7,885 bases of DNA from SVTX01 sp045577415 (GTDB lineage Bacteria > Bacillota > Clostridia > Oscillospirales > CAG-272). Below the pieces are notes generated by a model, which saw only the letters and a program-made list of their open reading frames with translations, had not been told where the DNA came from and made no database searches. The translations under genes and the position numbers were made by a program. Below are positions 1 to 5,875 of the stretch, in pieces. The stretch is from positions 1 through 7,885 of the forward strand of contig JAZNII010000136.1 of assembly GCA_045577415.1 (NCBI GenBank), given 5' to 3'. How positions within the stretch are numbered: the first letter of the stretch is position 1; the number at the start of each line of letters is the position of its first letter.

Positions 1-588
1 GCTTTTGCGTGAGCTTTTATCAAGCCGTTTCTGCTCCTTTCCGCCTGCGCGGATGAATAAAGGACGGCACTCTGCTCCAAAAAGAGCGGCAAGTCTGACG
101 CACAGCTCCTTGCCTTGGTCGAAACCGCTTTCGATGATGGCATCGCGTTTTCTCGGCATCCAGGTAAAGACGCATTCCTTGCCGTCGAGCCCCATTTTTC
201 CAAGAGTTTTTTCAAGCTTTGGACGCAGCTCAAGTGCCATAAATTCCAAAAGCTCCACGTCAAGCCGCCTTTTCATGGTTATAATGGCACGGCTGGGCGT
301 GTCGCCTGAAGCAGGACGGTAAAAGCAGAGGGACGGAATATCGGGTTGGTATTTGAAAAAGAAATCGGGGGTGCAGTTGCATTTTTCGGAGAGGTTATAG
401 CAGGTGGGACAGATCTCCGATTTTGCCTTTTGCCATTTTTCCCTGCATTTTTCGCAAAAGCAGATCTTTCCGTGAGTGATCTCCTCCCGCTCGGGAATGG
501 GAGAGAGCCGCAGATTGCAGGACGCGCACCTTGGTACTAATATAAGATTTCTTATAAATCTTAATGCATTTTGGGTTTTGTGGTTCAT
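1..588 (-). CDS. comF: ComF family protein (zinc ribbon plus phosphoribosyltransferase-like), C-terminus outside window
   Basis: ComF proteins are cytoplasmic DNA-uptake factors of the phosphoribosyltransferase fold; in naturally transformable bacteria they help handle incoming single-stranded DNA. Reading in from position 588 gives 196 residues with no stop. The N-terminal third has cysteine pairs typical of the ComF zinc ribbon: C21/C24, C45/C48, C60/C63 and C70/C72. Residues about 144-162 (MPRKRDAIIESGFDQGKEL) match the ComF segment normally written VPxxxxRxxxRGFNQ, in the 'GFDQ' form I associate with Clostridia. The following KEQKRLDKSSRK also fits. The C-terminal PRPP-binding loop lies beyond the left edge. 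The ATG at 588 is the only plausible start, because an in-frame stop sits at 607-609; no clear Shine-Dalgarno site precedes it. It begins 13 bases after the upstream regulator ends, so translation may be coupled. Whether this organism is naturally competent cannot be judged here. Confidence 0.85.
   Translation of the reverse strand, partial: MNHKTQNALRFIRNLILVPRCASCNLRLSPIPEREEITHGKICFCEKCREKWQKAKSEICPTCYNLSEKCNCTPDFFFKYQPDIPSLCFYRPASGDTPSRAIITMKRRLDVELLEFMALELRPKLEKTLGKMGLDGKECVFTWMPRKRDAIIESGFDQGKELCVRLAALFGAECRPLFIRAGGKEQKRLDKSSRKS
543..563. repeat. Perfect 8-bp inverted repeat in the first codons of comF
   Basis: TAAGATTT (543-550) and AAATCTTA (556-563) are perfect inverted arms around the 5-base spacer CTTAT. 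They fall at comF codons 9-16. This could be a weak mRNA hairpin in the start region or a regulator site. The sequence is AT-rich, so chance cannot be excluded. Confidence 0.4.
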
Positions 589-601
589 GTTGTTTGTTAT
601 T

Positions 602-859
602 TTAATTCACTTTGTCCGAGACATCAAGACCCTCAAAAAAGTCGTCAAAGGTACAACCGTATATCTTTTTAAGCTCTATAAGCACACTTATTTTGACGTT
701 CAGCTCGCCCGCCTCGTATTTGGCGTAAGCGCTACGAGCAATATCGCATCCGCGTCTTTGTAATTCTGCGCAGAGCTTTTCCTGTGAAATATCGTGCTTG
801 TCACGCAAAGCACGCAGATTGTCTCCTATTCGTCTGTCTCTTCTCAATTTTTGTTCCAT
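602..859 (-). CDS. XRE (Cro/C1-type) helix-turn-helix regulator, second of a tandem pair
   Basis: This 85-residue protein is almost entirely one Cro/C1-type DNA-binding domain. The five-helix domain spans about residues 10-76; helix 2 (ISQEKLCAELQ) and recognition helix 3 (around IARSAYAKYEAGE) are clear. It has no recognisable sensor or dimerisation domain beyond a short charged tail. A Shine-Dalgarno GGAG (866-869) sits 6 bases before the ATG, which supports the start. It begins 17 bases after the first regulator and ends 13 bases before comF, so the three genes look like one transcript. By hand alignment about 30 of 67 positions match the first regulator, including the shared GCDIxRSAxAKxE core, so the two are probably an old tandem duplication. 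The target is unknown; self-regulation and control of comF are inferences. Confidence 0.85.
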   Translation of the reverse strand: MEQKLRRDRRIGDNLRALRDKHDISQEKLCAELQRRGCDIARSAYAKYEAGELNVKISVLIELKKIYGCTFDDFFEGLDVSDKVN

Positions 860-876
860 TTAAAGCTCCAAATATC

Positions 877-1107
877 TTATTTGATATCGAATATTTCATC
901 GTAAGATACGTTCAGTATTTTTTTGATAAGAATTATTTCATCCGAATAGAGATGTCTCTGCCCTACTTCGATCTTCGCAACCGCGCTTCTTGTTATGTCG
1001 CAGCCCTCAAGCTGGAGTTTCGCGGCTAATATTTCTTGAGTTATTCCCGCTTTTTCTCGTAGAATTCTAATATTTTGCCCTACTATTTTTTCTGTTTTCT
1101 TGTTCAT
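877..1107 (-). CDS. XRE (Cro/C1-type) helix-turn-helix regulator, first of a tandem pair
   Basis: This 76-residue single-domain DNA-binding protein has a Cro/C1 fold at about residues 8-72. Helix 2 is ITQEILAAKLQ and the recognition helix lies around ITRSAVAKIEVGQ. The length fits minimal XRE regulators with no effector domain. A strong ribosome site, AGGAAGG (1114-1120), sits 6 bases before the ATG. It is the first gene of the regulator-regulator-comF unit and lies just behind a promoter region with repeated TTTGCAC motifs, the layout expected of an autoregulator. The family is clear. The role is not: it could repress its own operon, act as an antagonist of its paralogue, or control distant genes. 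Confidence 0.87.
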   Translation of the reverse strand: MNKKTEKIVGQNIRILREKAGITQEILAAKLQLEGCDITRSAVAKIEVGQRHLYSDEIILIKKILNVSYDEIFDIK

Positions 1108-1120
1108 AATAAACCTTCCT

Positions 1121-1198
1121 TTTGCACCGTTTTAGGAGCAATTTATAGGTTTATTATACTTATTAACAGAGAACGGTTTGCACCGATACAAGTGCAAA
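1121..1198. promoter_or_regulatory. Three TTTGCAC heptamers flanking the regulator promoter (candidate operator)
   Basis: TTTGCAC occurs at 1121-1127 and 1177-1183, and in reverse (GTGCAAA) at 1192-1198. The last two form a perfect 7-bp inverted repeat with an 8-base spacer, over the -35 region of the minus-strand promoter. The first and second copies share a longer TTTGCACCG and are 56 bases apart, on either side of the -10. This suits dimeric XRE binding with possible looping. The link to the two regulators is inferred. Confidence 0.5.
1146..1181 (-). promoter_or_regulatory. Candidate promoter of the XRE-XRE-comF operon
   Basis: On the minus strand a perfect TATAAT lies at 1153-1158, about 45 bases before the ATG at 1107. 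At the ideal 17-base spacing the -35 position (1176-1181) reads GCAAAC, a poor match to TTGACA. It also lies inside the inverted repeat at 1177-1198. A perfect -10 with a weak, repeat-covered -35 fits a promoter under regulator control. Confidence 0.5.
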
Positions 1199-1200
1199 TA

Positions 1201-1225
1201 TAAAAAAGCAGTGATTTTCACTGCT
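1201..1225 (-). terminator. Rho-independent terminator downstream of recD2
   Basis: AGCAGTG (1207-1213) and CACTGCT (1219-1225) form a perfect 7-bp stem with a 5-base loop. Read on the minus strand the stem is followed directly by TTTTTTA (1207-1201), with the T run partly in the stem foot. It separates the recD2 unit from the regulator promoter. In the plus direction there is no adjacent T run. Confidence 0.75.
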
Positions 1226-1252
1226 AAAATAATAATTTTTGTTAAAAACGAG

Positions 1253-1476
1253 GAGGGGGAACCCCCCACTTGTGTGGTTCCTCACTTCGCCTTTGGCGAA
1301 GCACTCCCACCACAAGCGGTTCCCCCTCTTTTCGCCGTTGGCGAAAATTCACCCCTTCGGTGGCGCTTTCTGATGATTAGGAGTTTCGCCCTCTGCGGAG
1401 GGCGACCAACGCTACGCGCGTTGGATTGGCGGTCGCTTTTGAAAAAGCGACGCAAAACTTTTACAAAGGCTTCGCC
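1253..1476. repeat. Cluster of back-to-back hairpins between recD2 and its terminator
   Basis: This gene-free stretch is almost all inverted repeats. An outer 11-bp stem pairs 1253-1263 with 1318-1328 and encloses CTTCGCC/GGCGAAG (1285-1301). Then follow TTTTCGCC/GGCGAAAA (1329-1347), CACC/GGTG (1350-1362), TCGCCCTC/GAGGGCGA (1386-1405), CCAACGC/GCGTTGG (1406-1424), GTCGCTTT/AAAGCGAC (1432-1451) and GGC/GCC (near 1469-1476). Open frames cross it on both strands, but they only translate the palindromes and have no convincing ribosome site. It looks like a compound dispersed repeat, though copy number cannot be seen from one window. It begins 7 bases past the recD2 stop. Confidence 0.7.
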
Positions 1477-1483
1477 AAGAGGT

Positions 1484-3733
1484 TTATAGTAATCTTTGTT
1501 TGAGACAAGTATAGCGCAAGCTGGTATGGGTATTAGACACCATGGTTTTGGCAATATCGGCTCTGCCGACGAGAACAACCATTTTCTGCGCTCTCGTGAC
1601 GGCGGTATAGAAAAGATTTTTCGTGAGCAGCATGGCGGGCGCGCCGTAAAGCGGCAGGATAACTATGGGATATTCGCAGCCCTGACTCTTATGGACGGTT
1701 ATCGCGTAGGCATGTTCAAGCTCCTCTAAAGAGGTGAAATCATAGGTCACGTGCCTATCGTCGAAAACTATCTCCATGCACTCGTTGAGACCGTCGATAC
1801 GCAAGATCGTGCCGATGTCTCCGTTAAAAATACCGGTTCCCGTGCTGTCGTCCTCGCGACACCACTCGATCTCGTAGTTGTTCTTGATCTGCATGACCTT
1901 GTCGCCCTCTCGGAAAACTCTCTCGCGGTGCTTATGCTCCTTCTTCTTCGTTGAGGGAGGATTGAGGGCGGACTGTATCAGCACGTTCAGGTTTTCAGTA
2001 CCCGCGTCGCCCTTGCGTGAGGGAGAGATGACCTGAATGTTGGCTACCGTATCAGCTCCGTAGGTTCTGGGCAGACGGTTCTTGTAAAGGTCGGTGACGG
2101 TAAAGGCAATATCCTCATCAGTGCTTCGGGGCAGGAAGAAAAAGTCGTTGTCCTTGACGTCAAGCCTCGGCACTTCTCCGTGATTTATCATGTGGGCATT
2201 GGTGACGATCAGCGATTTTTGTGCCTGACGGAAAATTTCGTCGAGACGGATGGTGGTAAAGCGTCCGCACTCCAGAAGATCGTGAAGCACGTTGCCCGCG
2301 CCCACGCTTGGGAGCTGGTCGGCGTCTCCGATGAGAATAACTCTCGCGCCCGGCTTGACCGCGCGGAGCAGCGCCGACATAAGTATATTGTCTATCATCG
2401 AGGACTCGTCGATAATGATCACGTTTTCTTCAAGCAGATCGTTTTCGTTTCTGCGGAAGCCGGGACGGTCGGAGTCATCGGTGGCGTATTCAAATTCAAG
2501 CAGACGGTGGATAGTCTTTGCCTCGTGGCTGGTCGCCTCGGAAAGTCTCTTTGCGGCGCGCCCCGTGGGAGCCGCCAGAGCGACCTTCATATCCATACTG
2601 CGGAAAATATCGATCAGCGCCTTGACGATAGTGGTCTTACCCGTACCCGGACCGCCCGTCAGGAGCATAACGCCGCTCTCCAGCGCGCCGATAATGGCTT
2701 TTTTCTGCATCAGCGCGTAAGCGAAACCGTTTTTTCTTTCCTCTTTTTCGATGAAAAAGTTTGCGTCGGAAATATCGACTGCGGGACAGACCTTGTTAAG
2801 AAGATCAAGCTTTTCGGCAATATAGCACTCGCACTCGTAGGCAAATTTGTCATAGAGATAAACGGTTTCACCAAAAAGCGAGTATTTCAGCTTGCCCGTG
2901 GCGATCATGTCGTCGATGACCTCGTTTATCTTCTCAGCGTCAGCACCCAGCAGGTGTGCGGATGCCTGCGTGAGTTTTTCTCTGGGCAGACAGACATGAC
3001 CGTTCTGCGCTGCGTTGTAACGGATGACGTGGGCGACACCGCTGACAAGTCTGGCGTAGGAGTCTTTTTCAAGACCAAGCTTCATCGCCATACTGTCGGC
3101 GCGTTCAAAGCCGATGCCGTCGATCTCGTCACATAGACGGTAGGGGTTGTTTTTCGCTATGTCGATAGCCGCAGAACCCCATTTTTTATATATTTTTACG
3201 GTAGTAGTCGCGCCGAAATAGTCTCGGAAAAAGAGCATTGCGGTGCGTATTCCTGCCTTTGCCTTGAAATCCTCGCAGATCTGCTTTGCTTTTTTGAGAC
3301 TTATTCCCGGAATATCGGAAAGCCAGTCGGGGTGGTTTTCGAGGACGTCAAGGGTGTTGTCGCCGAATTCCTCGACGATTTTTAAGGCGGTCTTTTTTCC
3401 GATACCCTTGATAGCGCCCGAGGAGAGGTAACGCAATATCGCGCTTGCGTTGGCGGGCATATATCTTTCGTACTGGCTTACCACGAACTGCCTGCCGTAT
3501 CTGGGGTTATGCTTCCATTCGCCGTATACGATAAGCGAGTCGCCCTCGTTTACGTAGGGCATAACGCCGGTTATAGTTATGAGGTCGTCGTCATCGGTGC
3601 CGAGATCGCAGACCATATAACCGTTTTCTTCATTTGCGTAAATGACCTGCTCGACGCTTCCCGACAGCTTTATCAGCTTTTCGTTTTCCTCGGGGACTAT
3701 ATCGCCGAACAGATTTCTGTTTTTCTCGTCCAT
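1484..3733 (-). CDS. recD2: RecD2-type ATP-dependent 5'-3' DNA helicase (SF1B)
   Basis: RecD2 is a cytoplasmic superfamily 1B helicase that unwinds DNA 5'-3' without RecBC partners and acts in repair and replication-fork maintenance. The 749-residue product has the full family layout. An N-terminal OB-like region covers about residues 22-95. Helix-hairpin-helix motifs follow near 108-124 (IKGIGKKTALKI), 138-156 and 204-220. Walker A is GGPGTGKTT (360-368) and Walker B is IIIDESSMID (439-448). Motif III is GDADQLPSVGAG (469-480), with FRQA at 501-504. The UvrD_C_2 region has TVHKSQGCE (679-687) and LFYTAVTRAQ (707-716). The start is fixed by AAGGAGG (3740-3746) 6 bases before the ATG at 3733; an upstream in-frame TTG at 3793 would add 20 polar residues and lacks this support. 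It follows the small membrane-protein gene by 56 bases and appears intact. Confidence 0.96.
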   Translation of the reverse strand: MDEKNRNLFGDIVPEENEKLIKLSGSVEQVIYANEENGYMVCDLGTDDDDLITITGVMPYVNEGDSLIVYGEWKHNPRYGRQFVVSQYERYMPANASAILRYLSSGAIKGIGKKTALKIVEEFGDNTLDVLENHPDWLSDIPGISLKKAKQICEDFKAKAGIRTAMLFFRDYFGATTTVKIYKKWGSAAIDIAKNNPYRLCDEIDGIGFERADSMAMKLGLEKDSYARLVSGVAHVIRYNAAQNGHVCLPREKLTQASAHLLGADAEKINEVIDDMIATGKLKYSLFGETVYLYDKFAYECECYIAEKLDLLNKVCPAVDISDANFFIEKEERKNGFAYALMQKKAIIGALESGVMLLTGGPGTGKTTIVKALIDIFRSMDMKVALAAPTGRAAKRLSEATSHEAKTIHRLLEFEYATDDSDRPGFRRNENDLLEENVIIIDESSMIDNILMSALLRAVKPGARVILIGDADQLPSVGAGNVLHDLLECGRFTTIRLDEIFRQAQKSLIVTNAHMINHGEVPRLDVKDNDFFFLPRSTDEDIAFTVTDLYKNRLPRTYGADTVANIQVISPSRKGDAGTENLNVLIQSALNPPSTKKKEHKHRERVFREGDKVMQIKNNYEIEWCREDDSTGTGIFNGDIGTILRIDGLNECMEIVFDDRHVTYDFTSLEELEHAYAITVHKSQGCEYPIVILPLYGAPAMLLTKNLFYTAVTRAQKMVVLVGRADIAKTMVSNTHTSLRYTCLKQRLL

Positions 3734-3789
3734 AGACGGCCTCCTTTTCTTTTGATTTTGGGTTGACTGCTTGCTTGACATGCAAGGGG

Positions 3790-4098
3790 TCAAATAACGT
3801 ACAACTCCGCGCCAAATCGGTCGATAAGCTCTTTGGCGAGGCTTTTGTCGATCTCGTCACAAGCAGACCATATCTCGTTTGGCACGAAGACCGCAAGTCT
3901 ACGGCGGCGGATCGCGAAAAGCGCCGACGATGCGTCGTCAAGCAGCAGGTCGAGGTTGCGAAGCTGGTTTTTGCTGTCGATCATTACTGCCGCCGCGATG
4001 CTTTTGCTTGCGAATATGAAGGATGAGATGATTTTTAAGAGAAAGTAAAATCCCATTATCGCCAACGCAGCGACGGTTATCATAAAAGCCGTTTCCAT
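3790..4098 (-). CDS. Small membrane-anchored protein of unknown function, upstream of recD2
   Basis: I do not recognise a named family. The 102-residue product starts with one hydrophobic segment (about residues 4-30, MITVAALAIMGFYFLLKII). After it comes a soluble part that reads as alternating strands and helices: AAAVMID (34-40), a helix around 43-61, a basic RRRR patch (64-67), LAVFVP (68-73), a helix around 78-94, and a final strand ELYVI. The basic patch and an N-terminal anchor with few flanking charges leave topology uncertain. A strong AAAGGAGG (4103-4110) lies 4 bases before the ATG. It probably shares a transcript with recD2, 56 bases downstream. The general plan resembles short Clostridia proteins with one anchor and a small alpha/beta domain, but that comparison is from memory and weak. 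The gene is probably real, given the ribosome site, strand and spacing. Confidence 0.7.
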   Translation of the reverse strand: METAFMITVAALAIMGFYFLLKIISSFIFASKSIAAAVMIDSKNQLRNLDLLLDDASSALFAIRRRRLAVFVPNEIWSACDEIDKSLAKELIDRFGAELYVI

Positions 4099-4102
4099 AT
4101 TT

Positions 4103-4130
4103 CCTCCTTTATAAAGTTATTTTATAAAGG
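4103..4130 (-). promoter_or_regulatory. Perfect hairpin overlapping the ribosome site of the small membrane-protein gene
   Basis: CCTTTATAAA (4106-4115) and TTTATAAAGG (4121-4130) are perfect 10-bp inverted arms around 5 bases. In the mRNA the 3' arm ends in AAAGG, the first part of the AAAGGAGG ribosome site (4103-4110). The hairpin could therefore limit translation. The same DNA also has TATAAA boxes and could be an operator. I could not pair any of them with a good -35 box. Confidence 0.5.
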
Positions 4131-4166
4131 ATATGTGGCGAGGGGGGAGAATGTGAGTTTTTATAT

Positions 4167-4200
4167 GTTCATTTTCTGCCCGCGTCGGCAGAAAACGAAC
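4167..4200. repeat. Long hairpin, 13 of 14 bp paired
   Basis: Arms 4167-4180 (GTTCATTTTCTGCC) and 4187-4200 (GGCAGAAAACGAAC) pair over 14 positions with one mismatch, around the 6-base loop CGCGTC. No T run follows on the minus strand, so it is not a standard terminator. It lies about 70 bases upstream of the small membrane-protein gene. Confidence 0.65.
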
Positions 4201-4213
4201 CAAAAGAACGCCG

Positions 4214-4303
4214 CACGGGGGGTAGGAGAGGTTCTAAAAATCCGCAAAAGGCGTTAGAACAAATAAATCAAAGGCGGATTTTTTGAACATCCCCTCCCCC
4301 GTG
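4214..4303. repeat. About 90-base nested inverted repeat with two alternative folds
   Basis: The outer arms CACGGGGG (4214-4221) and CCCCCGTG (4296-4303) close the element. Inside, 4231-4245 pairs with 4274-4288 over 15 positions with one mismatch (GTTCTAAAAATCCGC against GCGGATTTTTTGAAC). The first seven bases of that arm, GTTCTAA (4231-4237), pair equally perfectly with TTAGAAC (4254-4260). The two inner folds exclude each other. It may be a non-coding repeat or a structured RNA; the function is unknown. Confidence 0.6.
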
Positions 4304-4589
4304 ACCCCCAACCCCGATGGTTAGAGTAGTGGAATAAGAATTATAGCAATATCAAACTCTTAAATTCAACAAGGCTTTCCCTTCGGGAAAGGTCGGCTTC
4401 GCCGACAGGTTTAAATTGATGGGATTGCTTGCTTCAACTTAAATCAAACTATAAATTTAGTTAAACTTTTCGGCTGGGTTCAACACCTTTGCAATAAGAA
4501 AAGGTCAGTGAGGGATTTTTTTAGCGACGAAGGAGCGAAAAATCCTCCGTCACCCTAAAAGGACCCCAAAAATTCGGGAAGTTTCTTTG

Positions 4590-4615
4590 CCTACTTTCTT
4601 TTCAAAGAAAGTAGG
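4590..4615. repeat. Near-perfect hairpin just downstream of metK
   Basis: CCTACTTTCTTT (4590-4601) and AAAGAAAGTAGG (4604-4615) are perfect 12-base inverted arms separated by only two bases, so the tip must open to form a loop. It lies 37 bases past the metK stop. On the minus strand it is followed by GCAAAGAAAC rather than a T run, so if it ends metK transcripts it is not a textbook intrinsic terminator. Confidence 0.65.
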
Positions 4616-4651
4616 TCGCATTCCTCGCATTCCTCGCATTCCTCGCATCCC
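4616..4651. repeat. 9-base tandem repeat, 3 exact copies plus 1 variant
   Basis: The unit TCGCATTCC is repeated exactly at 4616-4624, 4625-4633 and 4634-4642. A fourth copy, TCGCATCCC (4643-4651), differs at one base. The array runs to within one base of the metK stop (4653-4655) and directly abuts the hairpin at 4590-4615. Arrays of this type vary in copy number by replication slippage. Confidence 0.85.
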
Positions 4652-4652
4652 C

Positions 4653-5834
4653 TTACAGGCACTTTTCTTTCAGCTTCTCTGCGAGGTCGCGCTTTTCCCA
4701 AGCTACGTCGAGGTCCTCTCTGCCCATGTGACCGTAAGCCGCGAGATCGCAATAGATAGGCTTGCGGAGGTCAAAGTCGCGAATGATCGCCGCGGGGCGG
4801 AGGTCAACAAGCTCGGTAACTGCCGCGCTGATCTTTGCTTCGTCAACGATAGCGGTGCCGAAGGTGTCGATCATAACGGAGACGGGGCGCGCGACACCGA
4901 TAGCATAAGCTACCTGAACCTCGCACTTCTTTGCAAGTCCTGCCGCAACGACGTTCTTTGCGATGTATCTTGCTGCGTAGCAAGCGGAGCGGTCAACCTT
5001 TGTGGGGTCTTTTCCCGAAAATGCGCCGCCGCCGTGGCGAGCGTAGCCGCCGTAGGTGTCAACGATTATCTTTCTTCCCGTCAGACCAGTGTCGCCCGCA
5101 GGACCGCCGATAACGAATCTGCCCGTGGGGTTGACGTAGATCTTGGTCTCGCCGTCCATAAGAGACGCGGGAACGATAGGCTCAATAACGTTTTTGATAA
5201 TATCGGCTCTGATCTGCTCAAGAGTTACGGCATCGCTGTGCTGAGAGGAGATAACGATAGTATCGACTCTTACGGGTACGTCATCGTGGTATTCAACGGT
5301 GACCTGAGTCTTTCCGTCGGGACGGAGATAGTCAAGAGTGCCGTTCTTTCTCACTGCGGTGAGCTGACGGGCAAGCTTGTGAGCGAGAGAGATAGGCAGG
5401 GGCATAAGCTCGGGGGTCTCGTCGCAAGCGTAGCCGAACATAAGACCCTGATCGCCCGCGCCGGTGTCGAGACCGTCGGTGTCTGTTCCCTCTTTTGCCT
5501 CGAAGGACTTGTCAACGCCCATGGCGATGTCGGGGGACTGTTCGTGGATCGAGCTGATGACGGCGCAGGAGTCGCAGTCGAAGCCGAACTTTGCTCTTGT
5601 GTAGCCGATCTCGCGAACGGTGCGGCGAACCACCTCTTGAATGTCAACATAAGCCTCGGTGGTTATTTCGCCCATTACGCTGACAAGACCCGTGGTGCAA
5701 AACGTCTCGCAAGCAACACGGGAGTTGGGGTCCTGACGAAGCATCTCGTCAAGGATCGCGTCGGAAATTTTGTCGGAAATTTTGTCGGGATGTCCTTCGG
5801 TCACCGACTCAGATGTAAACAGTACTTTTTTCAT
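4653..5834 (-). CDS. metK: S-adenosylmethionine synthetase (methionine adenosyltransferase)
   Basis: MetK joins methionine and ATP to make S-adenosylmethionine, releasing phosphate and pyrophosphate, in the cytoplasm; the enzyme is usually a tetramer needing Mg2+ and K+. The 393-residue length is normal. Family signatures are present: GHPDK (14-18) near the N-terminus, GAGDQGLMFGYA (125-136) at the ATP site, GGPAGDTGLTGRK (243-255), and HGGGAFSGKDPTKVD (267-281) with the active-site lysines. The C-terminus ends normally with GREDLDVAWEK. GAGGT (5842-5846) precedes the ATG at 5834. The gene sits alone behind a strong promoter and a complete SAM-I riboswitch, so its own product should switch it off. 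The repeat of 'ISDK' near residue 20 reflects a short DNA duplication at a conserved site and looks harmless. Confidence 0.98.
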   Translation of the reverse strand: MKKVLFTSESVTEGHPDKISDKISDAILDEMLRQDPNSRVACETFCTTGLVSVMGEITTEAYVDIQEVVRRTVREIGYTRAKFGFDCDSCAVISSIHEQSPDIAMGVDKSFEAKEGTDTDGLDTGAGDQGLMFGYACDETPELMPLPISLAHKLARQLTAVRKNGTLDYLRPDGKTQVTVEYHDDVPVRVDTIVISSQHSDAVTLEQIRADIIKNVIEPIVPASLMDGETKIYVNPTGRFVIGGPAGDTGLTGRKIIVDTYGGYARHGGGAFSGKDPTKVDRSACYAARYIAKNVVAAGLAKKCEVQVAYAIGVARPVSVMIDTFGTAIVDEAKISAAVTELVDLRPAAIIRDFDLRKPIYCDLAAYGHMGREDLDVAWEKRDLAEKLKEKCL

Positions 5835-5875
5835 CTTTTTTACCTCAATTTATATATCTTTTATTTTTAAACATC

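Larger units (their letters stand above)
4131..4652. other. Gene-free region between metK and the recD2 unit, rich in hairpins
   Basis: No reading frame on either strand here has both a plausible ribosome site and protein-like composition. The region has a run of inverted repeats, described separately, and two AT-rich stretches without visible structure (about 4320-4370 and 4407-4500). Two adjoining small hairpins, CTTTCCC/GGGAAAG (4375-4391) and GTCGGC/GCCGAC (4392-4406), sit between the AT-rich parts. A looser one pairs GGATTTTT (4513-4520) with AAAAATCC (4538-4545), flanked by GTGA/TCAC (4508-4511, 4550-4553). No tRNA or other known RNA gene was recognised. Confidence 0.7.

Noticed and set aside
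1178..1204. A possible plus-strand promoter, TTGCAC then TATAAA
   Set aside because: The spacing is only 15 bases, the -35 is part of the TTTGCAC repeat, and there is no gene downstream on that strand.
1178..1578. Overlapping open frames on both strands across the hairpin cluster
   Set aside because: They translate palindromic DNA, overlap the recD2 end or the terminator, and lack ribosome sites. They are better explained as repeat DNA than as genes.
2180..3136. A 318-codon open frame on the plus strand opposite recD2
   Set aside because: It is antisense to the helicase domains, has no protein-like motif and no ribosome site. It is a shadow frame.
3734..3793. A 20-residue N-terminal extension of RecD2 from a TTG at 3793
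   Set aside because: It would overlap the stop of the upstream gene and span the strong AAGGAGG at 3740-3746, which clearly serves the ATG at 3733.
5761..5790. A short direct repeat TCGGAAATTTTG in metK
   Set aside because: It encodes the conserved IxDxISD region of MetK, where two similar codon strings are expected. The reading frame is intact.
4587..5870. A 427-codon open frame on the plus strand opposite metK
   Set aside because: It is antisense to an unmistakable metK, has no ribosome site, and its composition is that of a shadow frame created by the metK codon bias. The N-terminal RIPRIPRIP run is just the 9-base tandem array.
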